7,127 nt of DNA from Clostridia bacterium (GTDB lineage Bacteria; Bacillota; Clostridia; Monoglobales; Firm-18): contig JAFQVC010000065.1 of NCBI GenBank assembly GCA_017408205.1, forward strand, positions 1 to 7,127, given 5' to 3'. Within the stretch, counting starts at the first letter, position 1. Each line of letters opens with the position of its first letter. The position numbers and the translations under genes are program-made. Of this stretch, positions 1 to 6,526 are shown piece after piece. The notes below the pieces were generated by a model. That model made no database searches, had not been told where the DNA came from, and saw nothing but the letters and a program-made list of their open reading frames with translations.

Positions 1-84
1 CACCTTCGTCTTCCTCTTTACGATATGGAAGAAAAAAATCTTGAATTTTTAAAAGAACAGTTAAGACATTTCGGTTTAATATAA
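1..84 (+). CDS. dapA: 4-hydroxy-tetrahydrodipicolinate synthase, C-terminal fragment (5' end outside window)
   Basis: The frame starting at base 1 is open for 27 codons and stops at TAA 82-84. The peptide begins HLRLPLYDMEEKN and ends LRHFGLI. This resembles the extreme C-terminus of DapA proteins, where an 'R-x-P-L' stretch leads into a last helix ending in a Gly-Leu-rich tail. DapA condenses pyruvate with aspartate semialdehyde in the cytoplasm, the first committed step to diaminopimelate and lysine. The strongest support is context: dapB, the next enzyme of the pathway, starts 14 bp downstream. The active-site lysine and the barrel lie outside the window, so the call rests on a short tail plus synteny. 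Confidence 0.75.
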   Translation, partial: HLRLPLYDMEEKNLEFLKEQLRHFGLI

Positions 85-98
85 GTGAGGTATAACAG

Positions 99-854
99 AT
101 GATAAAAATAATGTTATGTGGCTGTAACGGTAAAATGGGATATGCCATAAGCAAATTAGTTGAAAATCAAAAAGATTGCGAAATTGTTTGCGGTATTGAT
201 ATAAATACAAAGCAGGTTTTCCAGTATCCCGTTTTTAAAAATTGCGATGAATTTGACGGAAAAGCCGATGTAATCATTGATTTTTCTCATCCCTCATGTA
301 CCGACTCTGTTGTTTCTTATGCAGTTAAAACAAAAACACCTGCGGTTGTTGCAACTACAGGTCTTGCAAAAGAGCAACTTTCAAACATAGAAAATTGTTC
401 AAAAGATGTTCCTTTGTTTTTCTCTGCGAATATGTCCCTTGGTGTAAACTTAATTATAAACCTTGTTTCCCAGGCATCAAAACTTTTGCAGGAAAACTTT
501 GATATTGAAATAATAGAAAAACACCACAATCAGAAAATCGATGCACCAAGCGGTACTGCTCTTGCTATTGCAGACGCCATCTCAAATTCAGTAGATTTTG
601 AGACTGAATATGTTTATGACAGACATTCTGTCCGTAAAAAACGCGGTGCAAAAGAAATCGGTATTCACGCGGTACGCGGCGGAAACATTGTAGGCGAACA
701 CTCTGTAATTTTTGCAGGAACAGACGAGGTTGTTGAAATAAAACATCAAGCAACCTCTAAAGAAGTATTTGCAGTAGGCGCTGTAAAAGCCGCAAAGTTT
801 TTATATAATAAGCCAAACGGTCTTTACAGTATGACAGACTTAATAAACGGGTGA
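99..854 (+). CDS. dapB: 4-hydroxy-tetrahydrodipicolinate reductase
   Basis: DapB reduces the DapA product to tetrahydrodipicolinate using NAD(P)H, on the route to meso-diaminopimelate for peptidoglycan and to lysine. The N-terminal Rossmann domain shows the dinucleotide loop GCNGKMG at residues 8-14, a strand ending IIDFSHP (59-65) and the ATTG loop (85-88). The C-terminal domain has the family signature EKHHNQKIDAPSGTA (140-154), with the catalytic His pair 142-143, Lys146 and the substrate-binding SGT 151-153. GGNIVGEH at 194-201 is also conserved. At 251 residues the protein is full length for the family. The ATG at 99 is preceded by GTGAGG (85-90) at normal spacing. The stop codon lies 4 bp before the next start, so the two genes are probably translated together. 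Confidence 0.97.
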   Translation: MIKIMLCGCNGKMGYAISKLVENQKDCEIVCGIDINTKQVFQYPVFKNCDEFDGKADVIIDFSHPSCTDSVVSYAVKTKTPAVVATTGLAKEQLSNIENCSKDVPLFFSANMSLGVNLIINLVSQASKLLQENFDIEIIEKHHNQKIDAPSGTALAIADAISNSVDFETEYVYDRHSVRKKRGAKEIGIHAVRGGNIVGEHSVIFAGTDEVVEIKHQATSKEVFAVGAVKAAKFLYNKPNGLYSMTDLING

Positions 855-858
855 TTAT

Positions 859-1314
859 ATGAGTTTTGTATTAAACAGAATTGACGACGTAGTGCTGGTA
901 ACAATAAACAACGTAAAAAATACTGCTCACGCTCTGGCTGATATTTTCAACGCAGTAGGTGAGGCAGATATTAACGTAGATATGATTTGCCAGACCGCAC
1001 CGTATAAAGGCACAATCAATCTTTCCTTTACAATTGATAACTCCGACCTTTCAAAAACCCTTACAACAGTTGGAAATATCAAAAAAAGTGAAGATGGACT
1101 GGTAACAGAAATCAACGGCGGCAACACTAAAATCACAATATTCAGCGAGATTTTAAAAACCGAAAGCGGTATTGCGGGAAAATTGTTTACGGCATTAAGC
1201 AATAACGATTTACACATTAAACTGATAACTACTTCAGATGTGGAAATATCTGTACTTGTAGATTATTCAGATGCAGACAAAGTAATGAGTATATTAGAAA
1301 AGGAATTTAATTAA
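859..1314 (+). CDS. Stand-alone tandem ACT-domain protein resembling the aspartokinase regulatory region
   Basis: The 151-residue protein has no kinase domain and consists of two ACT-like units matching the C-terminal regulatory part of aspartate kinase. The first (about 10-75) contains NVDMICQ at 39-45, followed by a 'NLSFTID' strand (54-60), the aspartokinase pattern NVDMI-x-Q...SFTV. The second (about 90-150) contains SGIAGKLF (103-110) and ITTSDVEIS (123-131), corresponding to G-V-A-x-x-x-F and I-S-T-S-E-I-x-I-S in aspartokinases. In aspartokinases these domains bind lysine or threonine and mediate subunit contacts. The size is close to that of the small beta subunits made by internal translation of some lysC genes, but here it is a separate gene. 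ATG 859 follows the dapB stop by 4 bp, with a GGTGA-like SD inside the end of dapB. Likely role: an amino-acid-sensing partner of aspartokinase or another aspartate-pathway enzyme. That role is inferred; the ACT assignment is strong. Confidence 0.85.
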   Translation: MSFVLNRIDDVVLVTINNVKNTAHALADIFNAVGEADINVDMICQTAPYKGTINLSFTIDNSDLSKTLTTVGNIKKSEDGLVTEINGGNTKITIFSEILKTESGIAGKLFTALSNNDLHIKLITTSDVEISVLVDYSDADKVMSILEKEFN

Positions 1315-2573
1315 TGGAACTTTTTGAAACAGAAAAAAAACAAAGTTCTGTAGTAATTGTCGGAGTGCACACAGGAAACGGTGACGAAATAAACGACTGT
1401 ACCGAACAATCACTTGATGAATTGGAATTACTTGCACATACAGCAGGAGCAGTATGTGTGGGCCGTTTTGTGCAAAATAAGCAGACACCCGACAGCGCAA
1501 CATATATTGGAGAAGGAAAGGCGAATGATATTCGCCTTTTTTGCCTTGATAATGACGTGGAAATCGCCATATTTGATGACGAACTGACAGGCACACAGAT
1601 AAGAAACCTTGAAGAACTTCTGGAAGTCAGAGTAATGGACAGAAGTTCCCTTATTCTTGACATTTTTGCTTCCCGTGCAAAAACTGCAGAGGGTAAATTG
1701 CAGGTAGAACTTGCACAACTTAAGTATTATCTGTCACGTCTTACTGGCTCCTTTGTAAACCTTTCCCGTCAGGGCGGTGGCATCGGCACAAGAGGTCCCG
1801 GTGAAACAAAACTGGAAACTGACAGACGTCATATAAGAAACAGAATTTCCGCCTTAAAACAGGAACTAAGCGAAGTTGAAAAAAACAGACAGACTATGCG
1901 TAAAAAACGCATTAAAGAGGGCGTTTTGCAAATAGCCATTGTGGGTTACACAAATGCAGGAAAATCTACTCTTTTAAATTATCTTACCGATGCAGGAGTA
2001 TTGGCAGAGGACAAGTTGTTTGCAACTTTAGACCCCACTTCCCGAAAACTTACTTTGCCCGACGGCACAAATGCGGTTTTAACCGACACCGTTGGCTTTA
2101 TAAGAAAACTGCCACACCACTTGATAAATGCTTTTAAATCAACTCTTGAAGAAGCGGTAGTTGCGGATTTGCTAATACACGTTGTTGACGGCACATCACC
2201 TGAAATGGCAAACAACATAACTGTTGCACAACAACTGTTAAAAGAATTAAAAGCAGATAACAAGCCCACAATTACGGTGTTTAACAAGTGCGACAAAGGG
2301 TCTCCTGACGTTATCGGTCTTGACAGTCCCCATATTTTAATCAGCGCAAAAACAGGTCACAATGTTGACGGACTTTTAAATAAAATAGTAGAAATTTCAC
2401 CTTATCAGCGTGTGAAACTAAAGGTGTTAATCCCCTATGATAAAGGAAATATAATTTCAGTTCTTTACAAAGATGCAAAAATCTTAAGCGAAAACCATAC
2501 GGAAAAGGGTACTGAACTTGAGATTATTATAGACCAACAGACAAAAAGGTTGGTGAATGATTATATTATATAA
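1314..2573 (+). CDS. hflX: GTPase HflX (ribosome-splitting/rescue GTPase)
   Basis: HflX is a translational GTPase-like P-loop protein that binds 50S and 70S ribosomes and, in studied bacteria, splits stalled or stressed ribosomes. The N-terminal nucleotide-binding-like domain (about 15-120) leads into the family hallmark GGGIGTRGPGETKLETDRR at 154-172, then a helical linker (about 172-200). The G domain has G1 GYTNAGKST (211-219), the switch I region ATLDPTSR (237-244), G3 DTVG (258-261), G4 NKCD (324-327) and G5 SAK (344-346). At 419 residues it is full length. The ATG at 1314 shares its A with the TAA of the upstream ACT gene (TAATG), so translation is probably coupled. The 3' end overlaps yigZ by 17 bp. 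An intrinsic-terminator-shaped hairpin lies inside the coding region at 1517-1542, over codons for residues around 68-77. Confidence 0.97.
   Translation: MELFETEKKQSSVVIVGVHTGNGDEINDCTEQSLDELELLAHTAGAVCVGRFVQNKQTPDSATYIGEGKANDIRLFCLDNDVEIAIFDDELTGTQIRNLEELLEVRVMDRSSLILDIFASRAKTAEGKLQVELAQLKYYLSRLTGSFVNLSRQGGGIGTRGPGETKLETDRRHIRNRISALKQELSEVEKNRQTMRKKRIKEGVLQIAIVGYTNAGKSTLLNYLTDAGVLAEDKLFATLDPTSRKLTLPDGTNAVLTDTVGFIRKLPHHLINAFKSTLEEAVVADLLIHVVDGTSPEMANNITVAQQLLKELKADNKPTITVFNKCDKGSPDVIGLDSPHILISAKTGHNVDGLLNKIVEISPYQRVKLKVLIPYDKGNIISVLYKDAKILSENHTEKGTELEIIIDQQTKRLVNDYII
1517..1542 (+). terminator. Intragenic intrinsic-terminator-like hairpin inside hflX
   Basis: Bases 1517-1526 (AAAGGCGAAT) and 1530-1539 (ATTCGCCTTT) are perfect reverse complements, separated by the 3-base loop GAT. 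The T-run 1537-1542 overlaps and extends beyond the 3' arm. This gives a 10-bp stem with four central G-C pairs and a U tract on the + strand, the geometry of a Rho-independent terminator. It lies about 200 bp into hflX, in frame with GEGKANDIRLF, so a translating ribosome would normally mask it. It could lower readthrough when translation lags, or it may be chance. On the minus strand the sequence after the stem is CCTTC-like, so only the + orientation looks like a terminator. Confidence 0.45.
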
Positions 2574-3189
2574 TTACAAAACAATCAAAAAAGAGGACAA
2601 CTGCGAATTTATCGAGAAAAAATCAAGATTTATCTGCTACGCCTGTCCTGTAACAAATGAACAACAAGCCCTTGACTTTATAGCAAAAATAAGTAAAAAG
2701 CATTATGACGCCACACATAACGTATATGCCTATGTTCTGAAAGAGAACAACATAAGGCGGTACAGTGATGACGGTGAGCCGTCAGGCACGGCGGGGGTAC
2801 CCGTTTTAGACGTTATACTAAAAGAAAACTTAGTTGACGTGTGCCTGGTAGTGACAAGGTATTTCGGCGGAACGCTGCTCGGTGCAGGGGGACTTGTAAG
2901 AGCCTATTCCAAATCTGCAAAACTGGGTGTTGATACAAGCGGAATATTAGAGAGAATGTACTGCTACTGTTACGAAATAGATGCTGACTATACACTTCTT
3001 GGAAAAATACAAAACGAAATAATGTCATACGGCTGTATTTTGGGAGAAACGCTATACACGGACAAGGTAACGGTAAAATGCTTTGTTCCGTATCATATTA
3101 CAGACTTTAGTGAGAAACTGACCGACGCCACAAACGGCAAGGTTAAAATAAATAAACATAGCGAGGGGAGATTTGTAGATGTTAACTGA
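2557..3189 (+). CDS. yigZ: YigZ/IMPACT family protein (UPF0029 plus DUF1949-type C-terminal domain)
   Basis: This is a 210-residue member of the YigZ/YvyE/IMPACT family. The N-terminal UPF0029 domain (about 10-120) shows KKSRFI at 21-26, the signature [12 protein letters not shown] at 69-80 and [19 protein letters not shown] at 99-117. The C-terminal part (about 136-200) fits the ferredoxin-like DUF1949 domain, which resembles elongation factor G domain IV-type folds. The bacterial biochemical role is not firmly known; eukaryotic IMPACT modulates Gcn2 and translation. The ATG at 2557 lies inside hflX, overlapping it by 17 bp. It leaves about 20 residues before KKSRFI, as is usual for the family, and a GGTTGGTGA stretch just upstream can act as SD. 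The end overlaps fhs by 11 bp. Placement next to hflX suits a translation-related role, but that is inference. Confidence 0.93.
   Translation: MIILYNYKTIKKEDNCEFIEKKSRFICYACPVTNEQQALDFIAKISKKHYDATHNVYAYVLKENNIRRYSDDGEPSGTAGVPVLDVILKENLVDVCLVVTRYFGGTLLGAGGLVRAYSKSAKLGVDTSGILERMYCYCYEIDADYTLLGKIQNEIMSYGCILGETLYTDKVTVKCFVPYHITDFSEKLTDATNGKVKINKHSEGRFVDVN
3163..3170 (+). promoter_or_regulatory. Strong Shine-Dalgarno for fhs, embedded in the yigZ 3' end
   Basis: GAGGGGAG lies 8 bases before the fhs ATG at 3179 and inside the last codons of yigZ, which ends at 3189. It fixes the fhs start. It also indicates that fhs can recruit ribosomes independently despite the 11-bp overlap, in keeping with the high expression expected for this enzyme. 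Confidence 0.8.
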
Positions 3190-4849
3190 CATTCAAATAG
3201 CACAGAATGCAAAAATGCTACCTATTGAAGAGGTGGCAAAAACTATCGGCATAGATAAGGATATGCTTGAGTTTTACGGAAAATACAAAGCAAAACTTTC
3301 AGACGAACTTATTAAAAAAACAAAGGACAACAAAGACGGAAAATTAATACTGGTTACTGCAATCAACCCTACTCCTGCAGGTGAAGGCAAAACTACTACA
3401 ACAGTAGGTTTAGGACAAGCATTTCACAAAATGGGCAAAAAGGCAATAATTGCACTTCGTGAGCCGTCAATGGGCCCTGTTATGGGTGTTAAAGGCGGTG
3501 CAGCAGGCGGCGGTTACGCTCAGGTTGTACCTATGGATGACATTAACCTGCATTTCACAGGGGATATGCACGCAATCTCTGCTGCAAACAATCTTCTTTG
3601 TGCAATGATAGACAATCACATTCATCAGGGAAACGCCCTTAGAATTGACGTAAATTCAATTGTGTTCAAAAGAGTTGTAGATATGAACGACAGAGCACTT
3701 CGTAATATAATCGTAGGTCTTGGCGGCAAAATAAACGGCGTTCCACGTCAGGACGGATTTATGATTACTGTGGCATCTGAAGTTATGGCTATCCTTTGCC
3801 TTGCAAATGACTTTGAAGACTTAAAGGACAAACTGGGTAAAATCTTAGTTGCTTACGATATGGACGGCAACCCCGTTACTGCAAAACAACTAAATGCAAA
3901 CGGCGCAATGGCTGTTCTTTTAAAAGATGCAATCAATCCTAACCTTGTGCAGACCTTGGAAAACTCACCCTGTATTATGCACGGCGGTCCTTTTGCAAAT
4001 ATTGCTCACGGATGTAACAGTATAAGAGCAACAAAATTAGGTCTTAAACTTGCGGACTACTGCATTACAGAGGCAGGTTTCGGTGCCGATTTAGGTGCGC
4101 AGAAATTCCTTGATATCAAATGCCGCCTTGGCGGTTTAAAACCCGATGCAATAGTAATTGTTGCAACTGTAAGAGCCCTTAAATATAACGGCGGTATTCC
4201 AAAAGCAGAACTTCAGGCAGAAAACCTTGAAGCACTTAAAAAAGGTATCGTTAACTTAGAGGCACATATTGAAAATCTTCAGCAGTACGGTGTTCCCTGC
4301 ATCGTTGCAATTAACGCATTTAACACAGACACAAAGGCAGAACTTGACTTTATCGCTGATTTCTGCAAAGAAAAAGGCGCAGAGTTTGCTTTGTCAGAAG
4401 TGTTTAAAGACGGCGGCGAGGGCGGTATCGCACTGGCAGAAAAAATCATCGAAACTGTGGAAACAAAACCATCTGACTTTAAGGTTTTGTATCCTGACAA
4501 TATTTCAATCAAAGATAAAATCAAAACTATAGCAACAAAAATTTACGGTGCTGACGATGTAATTTACACTGCAAAAGCCAATAAGGAAATTGACAAACTT
4601 ACATCACTTGGTTTTTCCGATATGCCCGTATGTATTGCAAAAACACAGTACTCCTTAAGTGATGACCAGACAAAACTGGGCAGACCAAAGGGATTTGACA
4701 TCACAGTTAAAGAGGTACGTGTTTCTGCAGGTGCAGGTTTTATCGTTGTACTTACAGGCGAAATTATGACAATGCCGGGACTTCCGAAAGTTCCTGCGGC
4801 AAATAATATTGATATGTTACCAAGCGGTGAAATCGTGGGGTTGTTCTGA
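3179..4849 (+). CDS. fhs: Formate-tetrahydrofolate ligase (10-formyl-THF synthetase)
   Basis: The enzyme makes 10-formyltetrahydrofolate from formate, THF and ATP in the cytoplasm. It feeds purine synthesis and Met-tRNA formylation and, in acetogens, the methyl branch of the Wood-Ljungdahl pathway. The 556-residue length is typical. Visible landmarks are the N-terminus MLTDIQIAQ, the P-loop TPAGEGKTT at 65-73, the block [20 protein letters not shown] (95-114), LHFTGD at 124-129, [14 protein letters not shown] at 297-310 and PGLPKVPAA at 533-541 near the C-terminus. The start is supported by a strong SD at 3163-3170. The gene overlaps yigZ by 11 bp and its TGA shares a base with the tsaE ATG (TGATG). 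No other folate or Wood-Ljungdahl gene is in the window, so acetogenesis cannot be inferred. Confidence 0.98.
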   Translation: MLTDIQIAQNAKMLPIEEVAKTIGIDKDMLEFYGKYKAKLSDELIKKTKDNKDGKLILVTAINPTPAGEGKTTTTVGLGQAFHKMGKKAIIALREPSMGPVMGVKGGAAGGGYAQVVPMDDINLHFTGDMHAISAANNLLCAMIDNHIHQGNALRIDVNSIVFKRVVDMNDRALRNIIVGLGGKINGVPRQDGFMITVASEVMAILCLANDFEDLKDKLGKILVAYDMDGNPVTAKQLNANGAMAVLLKDAINPNLVQTLENSPCIMHGGPFANIAHGCNSIRATKLGLKLADYCITEAGFGADLGAQKFLDIKCRLGGLKPDAIVIVATVRALKYNGGIPKAELQAENLEALKKGIVNLEAHIENLQQYGVPCIVAINAFNTDTKAELDFIADFCKEKGAEFALSEVFKDGGEGGIALAEKIIETVETKPSDFKVLYPDNISIKDKIKTIATKIYGADDVIYTAKANKEIDKLTSLGFSDMPVCIAKTQYSLSDDQTKLGRPKGFDITVKEVRVSAGAGFIVVLTGEIMTMPGLPKVPAANNIDMLPSGEIVGLF

Positions 4850-5268
4850 TGGAAAGAATTATTACCCACAGTGAAGCAGAAACGATAAGTCTTGGTGAAA
4901 ACCTGGGTAAAACACTAAATTCAGGTGACGTAATTGCTCTTTACGGAGATTTGGGTTGCGGTAAAACTGCTTTTACTAAAGGTGTTGCAAAAGCACTTGG
5001 TATAAACGAAATCACCAGTCCTACATTCACACTTGTAAATGAGCATTTAAACGGACGCCTCCCCCTCTATCACTTTGACGCTTACAGAATTGATGAGGAC
5101 GGATGGCTTGACAGCGGGTTTGACGAATACCTGTTCGGTGACGGTGTTTGCATAATCGAATGGTCAGAAAACATAGACAGTGTTTTGCCGGAAAATACAA
5201 TTAAGATAAATATTTCCCGGGACTTAAAAACAAGTGACACAACAAGAATAATTGAAATCTCAAGGTGA
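4849..5268 (+). CDS. tsaE: tRNA t6A37 biosynthesis ATPase TsaE
   Basis: TsaE is the small ATPase that works with TsaB and TsaD to install N6-threonylcarbamoyladenosine at position 37 of ANN-decoding tRNAs. At 139 residues the length is normal. The Walker A motif GDLGCGKT is at 33-40, followed by the family block SPTFTLVNEH (57-66), HFDAYR (75-80) and the Walker B-like IIEWSE (102-107). The ATG shares its A with the fhs stop (TGATG), with a GTGGGG SD 8 bases upstream. The stop TGA is 5 bp before the preferred tsaB ATG, and the tsaB SD overlaps the last tsaE codons. The third partner, tsaD, is not in the window. A CCCGGG-centred palindrome resembling a Noc-binding site lies at 5212-5225, near the 3' end of the gene. 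Confidence 0.96.
   Translation: MERIITHSEAETISLGENLGKTLNSGDVIALYGDLGCGKTAFTKGVAKALGINEITSPTFTLVNEHLNGRLPLYHFDAYRIDEDGWLDSGFDEYLFGDGVCIIEWSENIDSVLPENTIKINISRDLKTSDTTRIIEISR
5212..5225. promoter_or_regulatory. Candidate Noc-binding site (NBS-like palindrome) within tsaE
   Basis: ATTTCCCGGGACTT matches 12 of 14 positions of the Bacillus subtilis Noc-binding consensus ATTTCCCGGGAAAT. The left half is perfect and the right half has two changes. CCCGGG occurs only once in this AT-rich window. The site is codon-aligned with I-S-R-D of TsaE and uses the uncommon Arg codon CGG. The Noc-type protein encoded about 1.3 kb downstream makes the match meaningful. A single near-match could still be chance. 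Confidence 0.35.
5262..5268 (+). promoter_or_regulatory. Shine-Dalgarno deciding the tsaB start
   Basis: AAGGTGA at 5262-5268 lies 5 bases before ATG 5274. It overlaps the alternative GTG at 5265, which therefore cannot use it as SD. This favours ATG 5274. Confidence 0.7.
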
Positions 5269-5273
5269 GAATT

Positions 5274-5954
5274 ATGAAAATTTTAGCAATTGACAGTTGC
5301 AGTAACGTTGCAACAGGGGCGGTTGTTTCTGACGGAGTGGTTGTTTCGGAATTTGTTATAAACAACAAAAAAACACATTCCGTAAAACTGCTTCCCGCAA
5401 TAGAAAATATGCTTGCCGATGCAGACTTAACCTATAACGACATTGACCTTTTTGCATGTACTACAGGTCCAGGCTCTTTTACGGGACAGCGAATAGGTGT
5501 TGCAACACTAAAAGGTCTTGCACACGCAGTAAATAAACCCGTAGTGGGAGTTTCATCATTAAAATCCCTTGCATATAACGTAAAATACTTTGACGGTCTT
5601 ATTTGCCCTATAATGGATGCAAGACGCCAACAGGTTTATACCGCAACCTTTGACGGACAACTAAATACAATATGCGAAGACAGAGCAATGGCACTTAGCG
5701 ATTTGCTTGATGAACTAAAGGGTAAAAAGGTGATTTTTTTAGGCGATGGAGTTGCATCATTTAAAGATATAATTACCGACACATTAGGTAACAATGCCTT
5801 TTTTGCACCCCCAAATCTTGTTAATTCAAGAGGAAGCAGCGTGGCAATGTGTGCGATGGAAACGGAAAACCACCAGAGATACGACCAGTTATTACCAAGT
5901 TATTTAAGAATGTCCCAGGCGGAAAGAGAATTACAAAACAAAAATAAGGAGTGA
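5274..5954 (+). CDS. tsaB: tRNA t6A37 biosynthesis protein TsaB
   Basis: TsaB is the catalytically inactive actin/ASKHA-fold partner that dimerises with TsaD and is needed with TsaE for t6A synthesis. From ATG 5274 the protein is 226 residues and begins MKILAIDS, the usual TsaB start. A GTG at 5265 would add only MRI and overlaps the SD, so I reject it. Family landmarks are HSVKLLP (35-41), TGPGSFTGQRIG (64-75), PIMDARRQQVY (112-122) and a C-terminal LPSYLRMSQAERE (207-219). The gene follows tsaE by 5 bp, and its stop TGA (5952-5954) is just after the AAGGAG SD of the next gene, so the coupling continues. The rimI and tsaD genes that often follow tsaB in Firmicutes are not here; a deaminase gene takes that place. 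Confidence 0.95.
   Translation: MKILAIDSCSNVATGAVVSDGVVVSEFVINNKKTHSVKLLPAIENMLADADLTYNDIDLFACTTGPGSFTGQRIGVATLKGLAHAVNKPVVGVSSLKSLAYNVKYFDGLICPIMDARRQQVYTATFDGQLNTICEDRAMALSDLLDELKGKKVIFLGDGVASFKDIITDTLGNNAFFAPPNLVNSRGSSVAMCAMETENHQRYDQLLPSYLRMSQAERELQNKNKE
5946..5951 (+). promoter_or_regulatory. Shine-Dalgarno deciding the dCMP-deaminase start
   Basis: AAGGAG at 5946-5951 is 8 bases before ATG 5960 and overlaps the G of the alternative GTG at 5951. This makes ATG 5960 the real start. Confidence 0.8.
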
Positions 5955-5959
5955 ATACA

Positions 5960-6448
5960 ATGGAAAGACGCGACAAACACAACTACTATTTAGACATTGC
6001 CGAAACAGTACTTGAAAGAGGCACATGTCTTAGAAGAAATTACGGCGCAATCATTGTTAAGAACGACGAAATTATCTCCACAGGTTACACAGGTGCACCA
6101 AGAAGCCGTAAAAACTGCATAGACTTAGGTGAATGCAGAAGACAAAAACTTAACATTCCAAGAGGGCAAAGATATGAACTTTGCAGAAGCGTACACGCCG
6201 AAGCAAATGCAATTATCAGTGCATCAAGGGACAAGATGCTTGGTGCTACAATGTACATAGCAGGTAAAGAAGCAGATACAAAAGAACTTATTGAGAATGC
6301 TTCAAGTTGTGCAATGTGTAAAAGACTTATTATTAACGCAGGTATCGATAAAGTAGTTTACAGAAAGTCTGAGAACGAATATTCTGTAGTATATGTTCAG
6401 ACATGGATTGACAACGACGAGTCGCTAACTGACGAATTAGGTTATTAA
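5960..6448 (+). CDS. Deoxycytidylate (dCMP) deaminase family zinc enzyme
   Basis: Members convert dCMP to dUMP, feeding thymidylate synthesis. From ATG 5960 the protein is 162 residues and starts MERRDKHNYYLD; a GTG at 5951 would add three residues but overlaps the SD. The catalytic motif SVHAEANAI has zinc ligand His79 and proton-shuttle Glu81. The second zinc motif is SCAMC, with Cys117 and Cys120 as the remaining ligands; the usual Pro before the first Cys is Ser116. The insert KNCIDLGEC (51-59) plus Cys75 before HAE resembles the extra Cys-rich stretch of dCMP deaminases (NC-x-D-x-G-x-C...C-x-x-x-HAE). That separates it from free cytidine deaminase and TadA, although substrate specificity is not proven. 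It is the last gene of the packed cluster. No terminator hairpin follows it before the Noc gene. Confidence 0.88.
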   Translation: MERRDKHNYYLDIAETVLERGTCLRRNYGAIIVKNDEIISTGYTGAPRSRKNCIDLGECRRQKLNIPRGQRYELCRSVHAEANAIISASRDKMLGATMYIAGKEADTKELIENASSCAMCKRLIINAGIDKVVYRKSENEYSVVYVQTWIDNDESLTDELGY

Positions 6449-6475
6449 AAGCCGAAAATATACGAACAACATATA

Positions 6476-6504
6476 GTGAATACAAAGAATAATAATGATA
6501 TAAT
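6476..6504 (+). promoter_or_regulatory. Candidate sigma-A extended -10 promoter for the noc gene
   Basis: TATAAT at 6499-6504 is a perfect -10 hexamer preceded by TGA (6496-6498), forming the extended TGnTATAAT element. At 17-bp spacing the -35 position (6476-6481, GTGAAT) matches TTGACA only weakly (3/6), which an extended -10 can tolerate. Initiation is expected near 6511, giving a leader of only about 16 bases with the SD at its very 5' end. It lies in the only sizeable gap in the window, so the downstream gene may be transcribed separately as well as by readthrough. Confidence 0.4.
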
Positions 6505-6510
6505 TGACAT

Positions 6511-6516
6511 AAGGAG
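6511..6516 (+). promoter_or_regulatory. Shine-Dalgarno for the noc gene
   Basis: AAGGAG lies 10 bases before ATG 6527. A nearer ATG at 6517 is in another frame and meets a stop after ten codons, so 6527 is the start. Confidence 0.75.
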
Positions 6517-6526
6517 ATGAGTACTT

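Noticed and set aside
338..362. Inverted repeat ACCTG...CAGGT with an inner GTTG/CAAC-type stem in dapB.
   Set aside because: The stem has a mismatch and a wobble pair, no T-run follows, and the bases encode the conserved VVATTG loop, so coding constraint explains it.
1333..1340. Run of eight A residues near the hflX start as a slippage or frameshift site.
   Set aside because: The frame is intact on both sides, it encodes Lys codons, and no second frame of interest is entered.
2037..2050. ACTTCCCGAAAACT in hflX as a second Noc-binding site.
   Set aside because: It matches only about 10 of 14 positions and lacks the CCCGGG centre.
4123..4134. CCGCC-TT-GGCGG small palindrome in fhs followed by TTTAAA.
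   Set aside because: The stem is only 4-5 bp with a 2- to 4-base loop, there is no real U tract, and it encodes a conserved C-R-L-G-G-L stretch.
4269..4532. An 87-codon open frame within fhs (+ strand) and several minus-strand open frames under known genes.
   Set aside because: They are shadows of strongly recognised genes, with no family resemblance and no proper ribosome binding sites.
5787..5805. AGGT...GCCT followed by six T residues in tsaB, resembling a terminator.
   Set aside because: The stem is at most 3 G-C/A-T pairs plus one wobble, too weak to terminate.
6449..6490. Possible terminator after the deaminase gene.
   Set aside because: No inverted repeat or T-run is present in the segment, so readthrough into noc is likely.
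6504..6509. TTGACA, a perfect -35 hexamer, just upstream of the noc gene.
   Set aside because: Its -10 would fall at or after the ATG at 6527, so it cannot drive the full gene; it overlaps the better extended -10 element.
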